Source of the DNA: Cryptomeria japonica
Lineage: Eukaryota > Streptophyta > Pinopsida > Cupressales > Cupressaceae
Assembly: GCF_030272615.1 (NCBI RefSeq)
Contig: NC_081414.1
Span: 311,035,164-311,099,163 of the forward strand
DNA length: 64,000 nt
Direction: 5' to 3'
Part shown: piece after piece, positions 11,221-22,798 of the stretch
How positions within the stretch are numbered: position 1 is the stretch's first letter
Layout of the letters: each line of letters starts with the position of its first letter
Notes under the pieces: generated by a model
What the model was told of the DNA's origin: nothing
Seen by the model: the letters and a program-made list of their open reading frames with translations, nothing else
Databases searched by the model: none
Position numbers and translations under genes: made by a program

Positions 11221-12849
11221 TTAAGGAAAAGTATAGGCTTGTAGGGATTCTACCCACTTCATATGCCTATGGCTCAACTTTTCTTGGCTATTAATGAAAC
11301 TCAAGGCTTGGTTGTCAGTATAGACCATAAATTCCTTTGGTAGCAGATAGTGTCTCCATTTTTTCAATGCCTGAACTAGTGCATACATTTCTAGGTCATA
11401 AGAAGAATATTTTCTCTTTGCCTCATTGAATTTTTCACTAAAGAATGCTATAGGTCTGCCTTCTTGGCTTATAACCGCTCCTATGGCCACATGACTAGCA
11501 TCACATTCAATCTGAAACACTTTGTTAAAATCAGGTAAAGCAAGTATCGGTTGTTGAGCTACCTTTTTCTTGAGAGTTTCAAATGCCTCATCTGCCTCCT
11601 TTGTCTAAGAAAACCTGCACTTTTGACAACCTTTTATGGTTTCCAACATTGGAGCACATATCTGACTGAAACCTCTTATGAAATTTCTATAAAATGTGGC
11701 TAATCCATGGAAGATTCCAACTTCACCAATAGTCTTAGGAGTAGGCCAAGAAAGAATTGCATTTACCTTCTCCTAATCCATCTTCAAGTGACCTTTGGAG
11801 ATCACAAATCCTAGGTAGATGAGCTCATCCTGCATGAACAAACACTTCTCCATATTGATCACCAATTCCTCTTCACTCAACCTTTTCAAAACCATGTCTA
11901 GATGCCTCAAGTGTTCTTCCTTTGTCCTACTGAATACTAGGATGTCATCCAAATACACTATTACAATCTTCCCTGTGAACTCTTTCAAAACTTCATTCAT
12001 GAGTCTCATGAATTTACTTGGCGCGTTAGACAAACCAAATGGCATAACCTTCCACTCATACAACCCTTCATTTGTTTTGAAGGCTGTTTTCCACTCATCA
12101 CTAGGCCTAATCCTAATTTGGTGGTATCCACTCTTCAAATAAATTTTAGAAAAATATTTTGCACCCCACAAACAATCAAGCAAATCCTCTATCCTAGGCA
12201 TTGGAAATATATACCTTATGGTGATCTTGTTGAGAGATCTTGAGTTAGTACAAAGCCTCCATGTTCCATCCTTTTTGGGTGCCAAAACTATAGGTACTGC
12301 ACATGGGCTAAGACTCTTTCCAATCAGATCAGATTCTAGCAACTCTTGAATCTGCCTTGCCATCTCCTCATTTTGTTGTGGTGTGAGTTTGTATGCAGCC
12401 TTGTTAGGCAATGTAGCCCTTGGGATCAAGTCAATACGGTGGCTGATCTCTCTCATTGGCATGAAACTCCTTGGCACTCCATCTACAACTATCCCTTGGT
12501 ATCTACCAATGATCTCCTTCACTTCCAGACTGAGTTCCTTGTCCTTTCCTTCTACTCTATCATTTGCAGTAGGCTTCTCCTTTGAGGTTGGTATTGGAAG
12601 AAATACAAAGCATATTCCTTCTTCCATCTTTATCTCCTTGAGGAATGGTTTGCCCTCCATCATCATCACCTGAGATTCAATTTCTTTCTTCTCTTCTTTG
12701 TTTTCAGTCAGGGGCAGTAGCTCTATGACCTTGTCATTCTTTGTTATGGAATAGGTATTCCTAAAGCCATCATGGTGTGCTTTGAGGTCATACTGCCATG
12801 GTCTTCCAAACAAGAGGTGCCAAGCATCTATGTTAACAACATCAAACAA
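11221..12849 (-). pseudogene. Chromovirus reverse transcriptase and RNase H
   Basis: An open stretch 12849-11773 (358 codons) holds the end of protease (HLLFGRPWQYD) and RT: LTPQQNEEMARQIQELL, APKKDGTWRLC, FPMPRIEDLL, MPFGLSNAPSKF and VIVYLDDILVFS (YLDD at residues 299-302). The first catalytic Asp, normally KIDLKSGYHQI, is Tyr at residue 237 (KIYLKS), so RT is dead although it looks nearly intact. After a stop at about 11773, the same frame continues to RNase H (11520-11221) with all three acids: ECDAS, DLEMYAL and YTDNQAL. Confidence 0.9.
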
Positions 12850-12873
12850 AATCTTATCTTTATATACTCCTAT

Positions 12874-14221
12874 CTAGAATTCTACCCATGATTTCTCTTC
12901 TACATGAGTTTGTTGCCCTTTTGTGAGCCAAGACACCTTATAGCGGTATGGATGGGGTACCCTCCTCAATTTCAACTTCTCTACCATTTCTATTGACACA
13001 AAATTCTCAGTAGACCCCGAGTCAACCAAAACTTTACATACCTTTCCTCCTGATTGGCAAGTGGTGCAGAAGATAGTCTTCCTCTGAGGTGGCTCCATAG
13101 GTGTTTGTACCTTCAAGAGGGTTTTTCTCAACATCAGTGCCTCTCCGGTCTCTTGATAACCATATGAATCAGGTTTACTACCACCTTGGTAATCTGATTC
13201 TTGGGTTAGATTGGCTCTCCTTTCTCCTTGGGAACTAGACCTCATCTTCTCCACTCATCTGCTGGCAATGTGTCCCTCTTGGTTGCAGTTAAAACATTTT
13301 ATTGGTCCTACTCCTCTTCTCGATGATCTTAGTTTGAAATTTGGACTTCTACCTCTAAAGTTGCCTTTGTTTTTGTTGTCATTCCTTGAGGAGTCTTGAC
13401 TACTCTCTCCTTGAAATTCAAAATTTGATCCTCTTCCTCTAAAGTTTCTCCTTCCTCTTGGTTTCTTACCCCTTCCTCTACTGCTCTGCTCTTGTCTTCT
13501 TTTGAGCTTCTCCTCTACCTTTAATGCTAATTGATGACATCTATGGACAATGTTAGGGCACAAGAGGTTCAACTCTTCTTGTATGTTCTACCTTAGGTTG
13601 TTTAGATACCTTGCCACTCTTTCACTTTCATCTTCAACCTTCTTAGACTTTATACTCAATTTATGAAATTCTTTAGTATAGGCACACATCCATCTCTTTC
13701 TGTCTAAGATTCTGCCTTCTCTTGTGTAATTGGACTTCATAGTCCTTAGGTACATATACTCCCTTGATCTTTGTAATCATCTTATTCCAAGAGGTGATCA
13801 TTCCTCTTCCCTCTTCCAGTCTTTCTCCTTGCACAAAATTCCACCATGTCAGGGCTGCTCCCTGCATTTTTGACTCGACAATCTTCATCTTTTGGTTGTC
13901 AACAATGTCTTCACATTCAAATAAGTTGTTTAAGGACTCTATCTAGTCCATCACTCCATCGACATCCATCTTCCCAATGAAAATAGGAAGGTTTGATTTC
14001 TGGTCCATGGTTCTCCTCTCCATAGACTTCAAGGCATTGACCAAGTACCTATGCTCTACAGGAACTTCCTCTTCTTTCTGCCCTTGTGGGTTATCCTCTT
14101 CTCCCCCCACTTTCTCTAAGCCATCAGGTCCTCTCTCTAGCCTTCCTTCCAAGTTCTCAATCAACTTCCTAATCCGATGATTCTCTTCCCTGTTCTCTTG
14201 CACCATCCTGGAAAGTTCCAC
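12874..14221 (-). pseudogene. Chromovirus gag and protease start
   Basis: Gag starts at ATG 14221 (coiled-coil-like MVQENREENHRIRKLIENLE), continues through AALTWWNFVQGERLEEG and a basic RGRGKKPRGRRNFRGRG stretch, to a single zinc knuckle CFNCNQEGHIAS (about 13262-13300). The last Cys of the CCHC knuckle is replaced by a TGA stop at about 13254. Protease then appears with the active-site triad VLVDSGSTENFVS (Asp codon at 13023-13021). One frameshift lies between about 13673 and 13572, and stops occur at about 13942 and 13587. Confidence 0.85.
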
Positions 14222-14308
14222 ATTTTTTCACCTTTGGAGGCATTCTTCTATCCTCACCCTCTCATTCTTGTGCTGACATGTACTATTCTTCTTCCCAAAA
14301 GGATTCCT

Positions 14309-14325
14309 CCTATGCTCTGATACCA
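14309..14325 (-). other. Primer binding site, initiator tRNA-Met type
   Basis: On the minus strand this reads TGGTATCAGAGCATAGG, the standard plant initiator-Met primer site, three bases from the LTR edge at 14329. It proves minus orientation and fixes the left edge of the right-hand LTR. Confidence 0.9.
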
Positions 14326-14664
14326 ATATGATGTAGAGTCCCGATATAGTTATAGGACAGGTTCTGTTGACGGGTGTTTTGACACACTCACCAATAGTCA
14401 GGTAGTTTATGCAAACACTCACCACCTCTCCTGAAAAGTAATGAGTTTGGAAAAAACTACTACTCCAAGGTCTCTGTAGTCGGGTCGCGATGGTGATGGA
14501 TAGCCCAATGGTTGATGTGGTTATACCTATAAAGGGGCCTGCTGGTTATAACTAAATCTTGTTGGTTACGAATAATTGCACTTCCTCTTTTTTTGTAGTT
14601 TATGATTTAAGATTCTCTAGGGAAATAAAATGCGAAGTGTAAAAAAAAACAAAAAAATAACAAT

Positions 14665-15390
14665 AAAGATCAATATAATGGAAACTTAATGAACTACTCA
14701 ATTAGTTCCCTGCAATCCAAGCAATCATCAAATATTATCCAAGTTAGCATTCAACAACGGATCTCCAAAAAACCTACAAAACCATCAATTTCACAAATCT
14801 ATGGAAATAAAATCATCAACAATATGGCCTATCACAGTAGTTCCCATACACCACTGACATGCACAATATGCTTCATTGAATGATAGACAAAAAGATTAAA
14901 CCATGTTTCTAACTCAAAACAATAGACGTTACCAGATTACACAAAACAATTTGGTAGAATATAAATGTAGATCAGGCAATCTACAAGTTGCTTTTCATAT
15001 TAATCTCCATGAATGTATAACAAAAATAACTCAAACTTCTTAGCAATATGCAAAATACTCTAAAATCTCTAAGTAGGCCACAAATCATCAATTTGGGACC
15101 CTTACAAATGAATTCAACTTCTCAATTTATAGAAGTTTTCTACCCTACTATCTAGGAAATAACCCTATTCTAAATTAAGAACTGATCCTAGGAGTCGCAG
15201 TTAGCTTGCAAGTTTCTGCCTTGATACTCCACTTAACTACAAAATGGGGATTGCATGAGCACTACGAAAACCCTGCTTGGTGAGCCACATTTTTGTAATC
15301 ATGCAAAATTTCTCTCAAAATTGGAACTTGAGTAGGAGCAACAGTTTTTAAAATACAAGAAAAAGCTTTGCTATCTTTAGCAATTATGTG
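14665..15390. other. Non-coding 3' part of the third-level element
   Basis: About 730 bp of A/C-rich plus-strand text between the AATAACA at 14662 and the end of the long ORF. No coding block, repeat family or primer site recognised. A + strand cctataaagg near 14530, in the left end, could act as a TATA box but has no partner feature. Confidence 0.4.
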
Positions 15391-15391
15391 A

Positions 15392-18300
15392 TTATCTTTT
15401 TATTTCTTGGTAAAAAGCCTTATAATTCTCAATTATACATGCAACTGCTTGGACTAGAGGATTAGCTACATGCTTAATTCTAAATTTATATTTCTTTAAA
15501 ACCTCATCTGCATGTACTTCTTGTTCCTTTAACTCCTTCACCATATATGCCACCTCTTGACACTGAGTAATCAACTATGTGTATCTATCCATAAGGGCGA
15601 CATCGAACTGGGTAGCAAGTCCTAGGTGTTGTGCCTCATATGCATCCCACTGATTCAAAACTTGCTGCTAGTCCATTATTCCCATATCAGCTATTCTGAG
15701 GCCAAAAGGTCCTAGTATGTTCATCACAAAATTCTCATATGATAAAATTTCCCTGAGGAGAGGGTCCCGAATGTCAGTCATATCCTTGATATACTGCTGA
15801 TACATCTCTATCTTCAGCTCCAAAATGTATACATAGGATTGTAAGTTTTCATAGCTATCTCCTCCTAAGAGATCCTCTTTTACTACCACCTCTTCTCCTA
15901 GCCGTAGTATCCTTTTCAAAACTCGGAGCTGTTTATTAAAGGTGTTCTCCTTCCACTCCCATTGTGTGGAGTGGGTTGCCAAAGCTCCACCTTCCTGTAC
16001 TGCCTTATAGTATATTTCTACTATATTCTGCAAGAACAACCTAATCTTGGCTGCATTTACCTGGGTCCAAGATTTGGCGGCAATAGCCACTTGTCTCACC
16101 TCTACTAGTGCCTTTACTTCTCCCTCTAGCAGTGATGAGGTTGAAGGCAGGTCATCAGTTCTACAAGAGTCTAGAGGCTTACTCATTTCAATCAGGAGCT
16201 ATTTATATTTCCCAAGTTGCGCTTTAAGCTCCATATTTGAGGTGTGCTCCTTTTCAACGCGCCCTCTGACAACACTTGTGGCTATCTCCAAGGTATCTAG
16301 CTCTCCCCACTTGGTTTGCTTACCCAAATTTACCTGGGATATTTGATACTTGGGAGAAACTTGTCCTTCAACTTCATGTGGTACTACCACATCTGTAATC
16401 ACCTCACTAGAATCTGTTTTTGACAAATGATGGATGGTTTTCAGCTTTTTAACCTTTGGAGGTTCCTTAGTGATTACTTGTTGTAGAGTGACCTCTGGGA
16501 GTTCTTCTTTTCTCTTTTTCTTCCTGAAGGTAAACTCTAGCTATTGTGGTATATCTTCATCTTTATCACCTTGATGTGATACAATATCCATAGTTATGAC
16601 ATGAACCTCTGCCTGCTCCTATGCTTCATCTCTTACTTCGGCTCCCATTTGCCCAAGATCTTGGAGTGAGGAAATCCAGTAGACTAGGTTAGCTTGGAGA
16701 GCTTGTTGTTTGTGTAACTCTCCTAGCTTGCCACTAAACTCCTCATTGAATGCCATTTCTTCATCACCTGGCTCCGTCTTTGCTTGCCCGACTGCTATAT
16801 CCTTAAGAAGGTCCTCTTGATCTTGGGGAGTTAGGATCAACCTTTCATTCAATATGTCTTTTGCCTCACCCCCTTCATCTTCTAGCAGTTGTTGTTGCTC
16901 AAGATCCTCTTCTTCTTGATCAGAGTCAGACTCGATGTTTCTAACTTTCACCCCTTCAGTGGTGGATGTGAAGCCTTACACTCTGGGCTACCCTGTAGGT
17001 ATATTGACTAATGGTGGTGTAAGAGCAGTGGTGCCTGGAGCACTTGTTGTACCTATTGAAGGTGGCTGAGCGGGTATCTCCTTAGTAGCTTCCACATTCT
17101 CTTCTTGTTCCTAGGTACCCTCTCCTTTGGTGTGGCCTATATCCGTCCTTGGTGGGAGAACTTTGGCGAGTGGCACTGTACCCAACCCATTGGTCACCCC
17201 TAGGTCTGCAGCCTTCTTCAACAGTTTAGACTCCCTCATCTTTTCTTGGAGTTTCTTCAACAAGTCCTCAATGCTTTCTTGAGGCTTGTCTTCCTTACCT
17301 GGGTCAGTGGAGGTATTCTACCTTGAGGCTGACCTTGTCTTTCGAGCATACTCCTTATGGCCCCTTGACTGAGGTAGCCCTGAGGTGGATTCCTTTTGTT
17401 TTGTTTTTGATACACTGGGCCTTACCCTTTGGTTTAAGCATTTTTTATTCCTATTGATGACCGCCTAGGAGACCTTCTCCATATTTGTATCTTTAGTTGC
17501 AGACCACTTTACTAGGGAGAGGGGCCTCTTATCTATACCTGATTCTCTATAGACTGGATCAAGTAACTCTCTGTCATCCCTCAGGTCTTTAGGGAGGTTA
17601 GTCTCAGTACCAAAATCTCTTACTTGTGGGACAACTAACCTATTGTAGTTCTTTTCCCTGACCTCAAAACTATCTTGTAAGTTCACCCAAAATTCTTCTA
17701 GGCTGGGCCTATGCCCCTCATATGCCTTAGGCATACATTGTTTGAGTTTCCCGTAGGGATCATAAAATTCCCTAGCATGATCATATTCTTTTAATTTTAA
17801 ATCTTAAAGCTCTTGTTCCGCTAGTTTTGCCACTTGTATCTTGGAATAGACAAAGTATCCAATAGACACTGAGAAATCAATTCTTGTTTTATGTTTTGAT
17901 GACAACAATGACTGAAGGCCTACAAGATGCCTTACATATTCTAGCAAAATCACCCTATCGTTGCAATAATGAGGCAGCAACATTGGGTTCCCTGTGAATC
18001 CACTAACCTTGATGTAAGTGGAGCGTGGGTTTTGGATGAACCAACATGTGCACTCTTAGATGATGGCCATAGCCTCTGGGCTAATCTGATATCCTGCATC
18101 CCCTATCAATTTGATGATTATTGGGAAAACAAAGGCATCATTAACTCTCTTAAAATGCAGCTTAGCATTGGCTAGAGTGAGTTGGGAATAATACTCCCAT
18201 ATCTTCTTCTGTCCTTCCTTCTCTCCCAATTGTCCTTCCACTTGCAAGCGTAGGAATTTTCCAGCTCTGATAGCTACCCAAATGACATATGATGTGAAGA

Positions 18301-19024
18301 AGAATTTTTGTGTATGTTGCACCTCTTTTATCTGCTTATAGATATTATCATAGAGGATCTATGGCCAATCAAAGCATTGTTTCCCTATTAAGATAGTGCT
18401 CATGAACTGGAACATCTAGGGATGGAAGTGCTTGCAGTCCGGCTTGCCAAAGGCCCTGCTGAGCATAATGATCAGGTCCTTTTGGGGTTCTTTGAAATCT
18501 GCCCTTAGGATCTCTATTGCCTTAAGCCCTGTCTTTCTTTCTTCTTCTAGCCAATTGGCATTCATGTGCCTCTTACTAGCTGATATTTTGTCATTCCATG
18601 CCTTTAAGGCCTCTTCTTCGGTTAGCAGAAACAATTCTTCCTTGGTGGGGATACCAAAGACGAACCCAAGCATATCTAAGGATAAGTCTATAACCGTTTT
18701 CCCCTATGCGTCTGTGCACTTTCTAGTCTCTGGATTGAAAAATGGGGCAATGGCCATTATTAATTCTGGTGCTTGCAATGATTGTGGGAATACAGTGGCC
18801 TCTACTAGGTCAGATCTCTTGATTCTTTGGCGGAGGGCCTCTAGGCTAGGTTTATTCAATTGAGTTCTGATATCTTCTATTTCTATGTGGCCAATTTTAG
18901 TGTCTGTAACCCATCTGATTCGATCCTCAAGATTTGAGACATGGACCTATCCCTGGTAATGGTACTTCATGGTGGTTGGGAGTCTATCAATTTCTTTGCC
19001 TCTTTTGCTAGCGGATGAGTCCAT
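15392..19024 (-). pseudogene. 1,210-codon reading frame of unknown function, broken only by stops
   Basis: From ATG 19024 (MDSSASKRGKEIDRLPTTMK) to TAA 15394-15392 the frame never shifts, yet holds about 16 internal stops, roughly 13 of them TAG. Layout: an alpha/beta-looking N-terminal region to about 17760 (LKAWNDKISASKRHMNANW, RVNDAFVFPIIIKLIGDAGY) that faintly recalls plant-transposon accessory proteins found beside integrase; a conserved-looking block EGHRPSLEEFWVNLQDSFEV (about 17715-17655); basic patches near 17450-17290; a very acidic stretch ESDSDQEEEDLEQQQLLEDE (about 16935-16876); a KKKRK patch near 16520; and a helical C-terminus (16186-15395). No enzyme motif seen. It could be an env-position or gag-like ORF. 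Function unknown. Confidence 0.6.
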
Positions 19025-19186
19025 CCAACCACTTGAACCTGGAAGCAAAAGCACAAATCTTCAGTCTCCAAAATGAGGCATAAACTTTAAATTGATTTGG
19101 GACTTCAGGGTCCTGGGTTAAGCACAAGGGGAGAAGGCTTGGAACTCTGAGGTTATGGGGTTCCAAGGTTAGGTCTACACAAAAAC

Positions 19187-19660
19187 CTCCCGGAACTCTA
19201 GGGTTCCGTGGTTTCGAGCTCATGGAATATGGGGACCCGGAACTCCGAGGATCCGAGGTTCTGGGGTGGTGGAAATGGAAACCGCCTGAAACTCTGGGGA
19301 TCCAGGGTGATGGAAATGGAAACTACCCGAAACTCCAGGGATCCGGGGTTCCGAGGTGGTGGAAATGGAAACCACTCGGAACTCCAGGGTTCTGGGGTGA
19401 TGGAAATGGAAGCCACCTGGAACTCTGGGGTGGTGGAAATGGAAACCACTCGGAACTCCGGGGTTCTGGGGTTCTAGGGTGATGGAAATGGAAACCACCC
19501 GGAACTCTGGGGTTTCGGGGTTGTGGAAATGGAAACCATCTGGAACTCTAGGGTTCTGGGGTTCCGAGGTGATGGAAATGGAAATCACCTGGAACTCCAC
19601 AATTTCGGGGTGGTGGAAATGAAAACCACTCGAAACTCTAGGGATCCGGGGTTCCGGGCT
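19187..19660. repeat. GC-rich minisatellite, nine ggtggtggaaatggaaacc units
   Basis: The word ggtg(g/a)tggaaatggaaacca recurs at about 19265, 19308, 19355, 19397, 19430, 19479, 19523, 19569 and 19610, spaced 33-49 bp, separated by variants of ctcggaactccggggttccgag. Both parts are self-complementary (ggtgg...ccacc; ctcgga...tccgag), so each unit can fold into hairpins. Long open frames across it are repeat artefacts. Confidence 0.8.
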
Positions 19661-19895
19661 CAAAACTAGGGCACACAACAACAACAAAAACAACGCGAAA
19701 AACAAGAAGAAAAGCAAACAAAAAGGAAATAAAAACTAACCAAGAAAACACAACAAGGGCAAGAAAATTCACCAACTTGGTGAATCGAAATGCCCGAAAA
19801 TGCCAAAGGAAACTCAGAGGTCTAGAAGTTCGCGACTTGGAGCTAGGGAGAAGGAGCTCTGAATGCACAAAATAAATTTTAAAAGTCCATGATCT

Positions 19896-19904
19896 CTATT
19901 TATA
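19896..19904 (-). promoter_or_regulatory. TATA box of the third-level element
   Basis: On the minus strand this reads TATAAATAG within GGGAGCTATAAATAGAGATC. It is about 870 bp upstream of the ATG of the long ORF, on the same strand, between two hairpin arrays, as expected for a U3 promoter followed by a long leader. Confidence 0.55.
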
Positions 19905-19971
19905 GCTCCCTGCCTGTCTGTACAAAAGTGTTTAACACAACCCCAGGACTCTGGGGTCCCGGGCTTCCGAG

Positions 19972-20222
19972 CTCGACAAAATAAAAAGAACACCCCACCT
20001 CGGAATTCTGGGGACCCGGGGTTCCGAAGTAGGTAGTGAAGATGACCTCCGGACTCCGCGAGTCCAGGGTTCCGAGGTCAACAACAAAGGACCTCGGGAC
20101 TCTGGGGTTCCGGAGTTCCGAGGTAAAAACAAAAAAAGATCTCGGGACTCCAGGACTCTGGAGTTCCGAGGTAAAAACCAAAAAGGACCTCGGGACTCCG
20201 GGACTCCAGAGTTCCGAGGTAA
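19972..20222. repeat. Hairpin-unit array upstream of the TATA box
   Basis: About five units of the form acctcgg-gactc...gagttccgaggt joined by A-rich spacers (aaaaacaaaaaag). In each unit CCTCGGxACTC can pair with GAGTxCCGAGG, a stem of about 10-11 bp. It resembles the other half of the array at 19187-19660 and flanks the promoter on its upstream side. Confidence 0.75.
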
Positions 20223-21804
20223 AAAGAAAAAAAAAGGGGGCCCACATTTTGACTTAAGGAGACTAATGGGGAAATATATATGCTAGGAATAACAGGTTCC
20301 CCTAATCCAAGAACACACCAAGGACCCTAGAAATCACACAACACTCTAGGGGTTAAGGAACATTAGTTTGACAAGTCCCATATCCCTTTCTTCTAAACAA
20401 AAGACTACTGGTACAAGGTCTCTTTCATTTACCAGTACAAAGACCCTATGGTCAACGATGGTTTGGTCCCTTCTCCAATGAAACAATGGCTTATTAATGT
20501 TTTGATTGAAGTCCCCTAGGTTAGGGAGACCTCCTTCAATCATTGAATTCAGGTTCCCTCTACCAGTTTGGTTAACTGCTGCAATAAGGCCTACAAAACC
20601 TAGTAGCCCTGCCAGACTGGTTTTCCACATTTAACTTTTTGTTTCTTCAAAATACTAGACAAAAAATCCTGGATTTAGATACCCTTTTGGGATTTACAAA
20701 ACATATCCTAAGGGTTCTTACGAGTAGGGAACAGAAGAATCCAAAGCCTACTTTGGTTAGGAGACCGGTATAGCCCAATTAGGCCTATTTTACAAAGGAG
20801 TGTGTATACACAAACCTTAAATCACCAAAAAAACTCAAGGAATACCCTTAAACCATTGAAAATACACCAATTCCTAAGTCTTATGCCATGATCAGACCTT
20901 TAATCCCTGATGTAAGACCTGTTTGCTTACACTTGCATGGTGGCCTCATGGAGTTGCCCACCTTAATGCATCAAACCCTCACCTCCAACTGGTCTAAACC
21001 TATAAAGGGCCTTTAAAATCCTAAAATACATTGGCCATACTTTCATCCCCTCCAAATCCATAAACCACCAATGAAGGATCAGCAAGGTAAGGCCATTTGT
21101 TTGCAAAACCCTAGACAAAACTGTCAAATCTAGAACACTTCCAAAAATTTGCCGATTTCTTCCTTGTATTGGTGAATTAGGACCTTAGAATTGATGCATC
21201 TGAAAGGTGATTGTCCACTCTAACACATCCCACTAGTTTTCTAACTCCAAACTGATCGTACAGTATGGTACACCGCGTAGAATAACAGAATTGTAGGAAA
21301 TTCTAAGAAATATATTACTTCAATGATGCCAAAAGTTTACAAAGTCATTCTCTCATCCAAATGATGATTGGGGATGACATTTTATACCTTCCTCAATGGT
21401 TATAAACCACCTTTTAAACTGAGGTGGCTGTTGGAAGGAATTTTCTATTTGCAACCAAAAGTTGTCATTAAAAGTTGTCAACAAAGTTGTCACGTTTGAG
21501 CAACTTTTGACATATGTTAAATCCACCTACCTAGAGGTGCTTCAACATGTCCTAAACCTTCCTAAGACATATCCAACACATAAACACCTAGAAAAATACT
21601 CAACCAAATACCCCTAGGCCCATATGCCCATGGTGGCTTATCAATTTGCCAAATTCAATTCGCTGGGGTTTATTACCAACAAATCAAACATCAAACAAAC
21701 AAGACTACCCTATTACATAGATTGAAAGGTCACATTCTCATGTGTGTCCTTTAGCCTTTATTTCTCTTATTATCTTAGTCATGAGGTGCTCCTGCACCAA
21801 AGAT

Positions 21805-22798
21805 GCAGCTAAATACACTAGGAAATATGATAGGTGTCAGAGAATGGCTAGGCTAACCAGATCTAATGAAATGCAATTGTATCCCCAAATACTGGTTACA
21901 CCATTTAACAAGTGGGGATTGGATTTTGTAGGGCCGATTGACCCTCCTTCCAATGGTAAATCCTATATTCAAGTATGCATTGATTATGTCACAAAATGGG
22001 TAGAAGGAAAAGCAATGAAGCATGCTAGAGATAATAAGGTAACTGAGTTTCTCTATGAGGAAATATTTACAAGATATGGAGTGCCCAAAGAAATTGTTAC
22101 AGATCAAGGAACACAATTTACTTCCACATTAATCACAACCTTGGTTAATGAATATAATATCAGCCATAGGCAGTCTACTCCATACCATCCTCAAGCAAAT
22201 GGTCAAGTAGAGGTGACTAATAGGGAACTAGAGGCTATTCTTACAAAGACTATAGCTCTCCATAAGAAATAACGGTCAAGCAGACTGCCAGAAGCCATTT
22301 GGGCATATGGAACTACATGGAAGACAACTACTGGTTTTACACCTTTTGAAATGGTGTATGGAAAGCTAGCCATGATTCCCATTGAGTTTGAACACAAAAC
22401 TCTTAGGATAGCTCTGCAGCTGAATATAATTTATCCAAAGCACAAAGAGCTTGAATTATGCAACTCAATGCCCTAGATAAAATAAGGAAACTGGCTCTTC
22501 AACACACAGAAGTTGTTCAAAATTAGCGTACTAGATGGCATAATAAATACATTAAAGAAAGGAAATTCAAATCCGGAGATTGGGCACTTTTATATGATTC
22601 AAGGTATAAAGATACAATGGGGAAGTTGTAGACTCGTTGGTTGGGTCCATATGAAATTGTTGAAGTTTTTCAAAATGGAGTAGTTCATTTAGGAACCATA
22701 GACCCTGTTAAATTTAAACTTTTGGTGAATGGTCACAAATTGCGTCTTTATCATAAACCTGTCACAAAAGAAGACTTCCTGCAGCAGTTTGACATCTA
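21805..22798 (+). pseudogene. Integrase of the Athila-like pol, core and C-terminus
   Basis: Continues from 8129. Core: NKWGLDFVGPIDPPSNGKSY, then GVPKEIVTDQGTQFTSTLI, then STPYHPQANGQVEVTNRELE. All three DDE acids are present (LDF, TDQG, QVE). It is open to TAA at 22270, then continues with RLPEAIWAYGTTWKTTTGF and, after frame changes, the C-terminal domain ending FKLLVNGHKLRLYHKP to a stop at 22796-22798. It is the best preserved pol domain of this element, though the zinc finger has lost a Cys. Confidence 0.85.

Larger units (their letters stand above)
14365..20294 (-). mobile_element. Third-level element with a long unknown ORF and hairpin-repeat arrays
   Basis: The 5.93-kb insertion begins TGTTGACGGG, ends GGAATAACA, and is flanked by GGTTC (14360-14364 and 20295-20299). 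TG...CA ends and a 5-bp duplication are the marks of an LTR retrotransposon, but I find no convincing LTR pair and no gag, RT or integrase. The left end up to about 14662 (ending AATAACA) and the last roughly 50 bp on the right share short words (cttaag or tttaag, gggaaata, atgc), a weak hint of diverged short LTRs. Coding, TATA and repeats are all on the minus strand. It is best seen as a non-autonomous element carrying one large ORF. Confidence 0.7.
8130..21799 (-). mobile_element. Ty3/gypsy chromovirus inserted in the Athila-like integrase
   Basis: The LTRs start TGATGTAGAGTCCCG in plus coordinates (8130-9645 and 14329-21799, the second split by another element) and end CTGCACCA or CTACACTA. 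AAGAT is duplicated at 8125-8129 and 21800-21804. On the minus strand the order is 5' LTR, initiator-Met primer site, gag with one CCHC knuckle, protease, RT, RNase H, integrase, chromodomain, 3' LTR: a Tekay/Del-like or Reina-like chromovirus. Net length is about 7.7 kb. Several frameshifts, stops and lost catalytic residues make it dead. The LTRs differ by very roughly 8-10% by eye. Confidence 0.9.
14329..21799 (-). repeat. 5' LTR of the chromovirus (right copy), split by a nested element
   Basis: The LTR reads 14329-14364, is interrupted by 14365-20294 and the duplicated GGTTC, and resumes at 20300 to 21799. Net length is about 1,536 bp, matching the 1,516-bp left copy. The rejoined text (ATAGGACAGGTTCCCCTAATCC) matches the left copy at 8156-8182. 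Confidence 0.85.

Noticed and set aside
14365-14662. Confident LTR of the third-level element
   Set aside because: Only short words are shared with the right end; no primer site or polypurine tract supports it, so it is mentioned only as a hint.
19198-19717. Long open frames on both strands across the GC-rich array (repeating VSISITSEPQNP-like or GGGNGNHSEL-like peptides)
   Set aside because: They are translations of a minisatellite whose unit lengths happen to keep frames open; the peptides differ by strand and frame and match no family.
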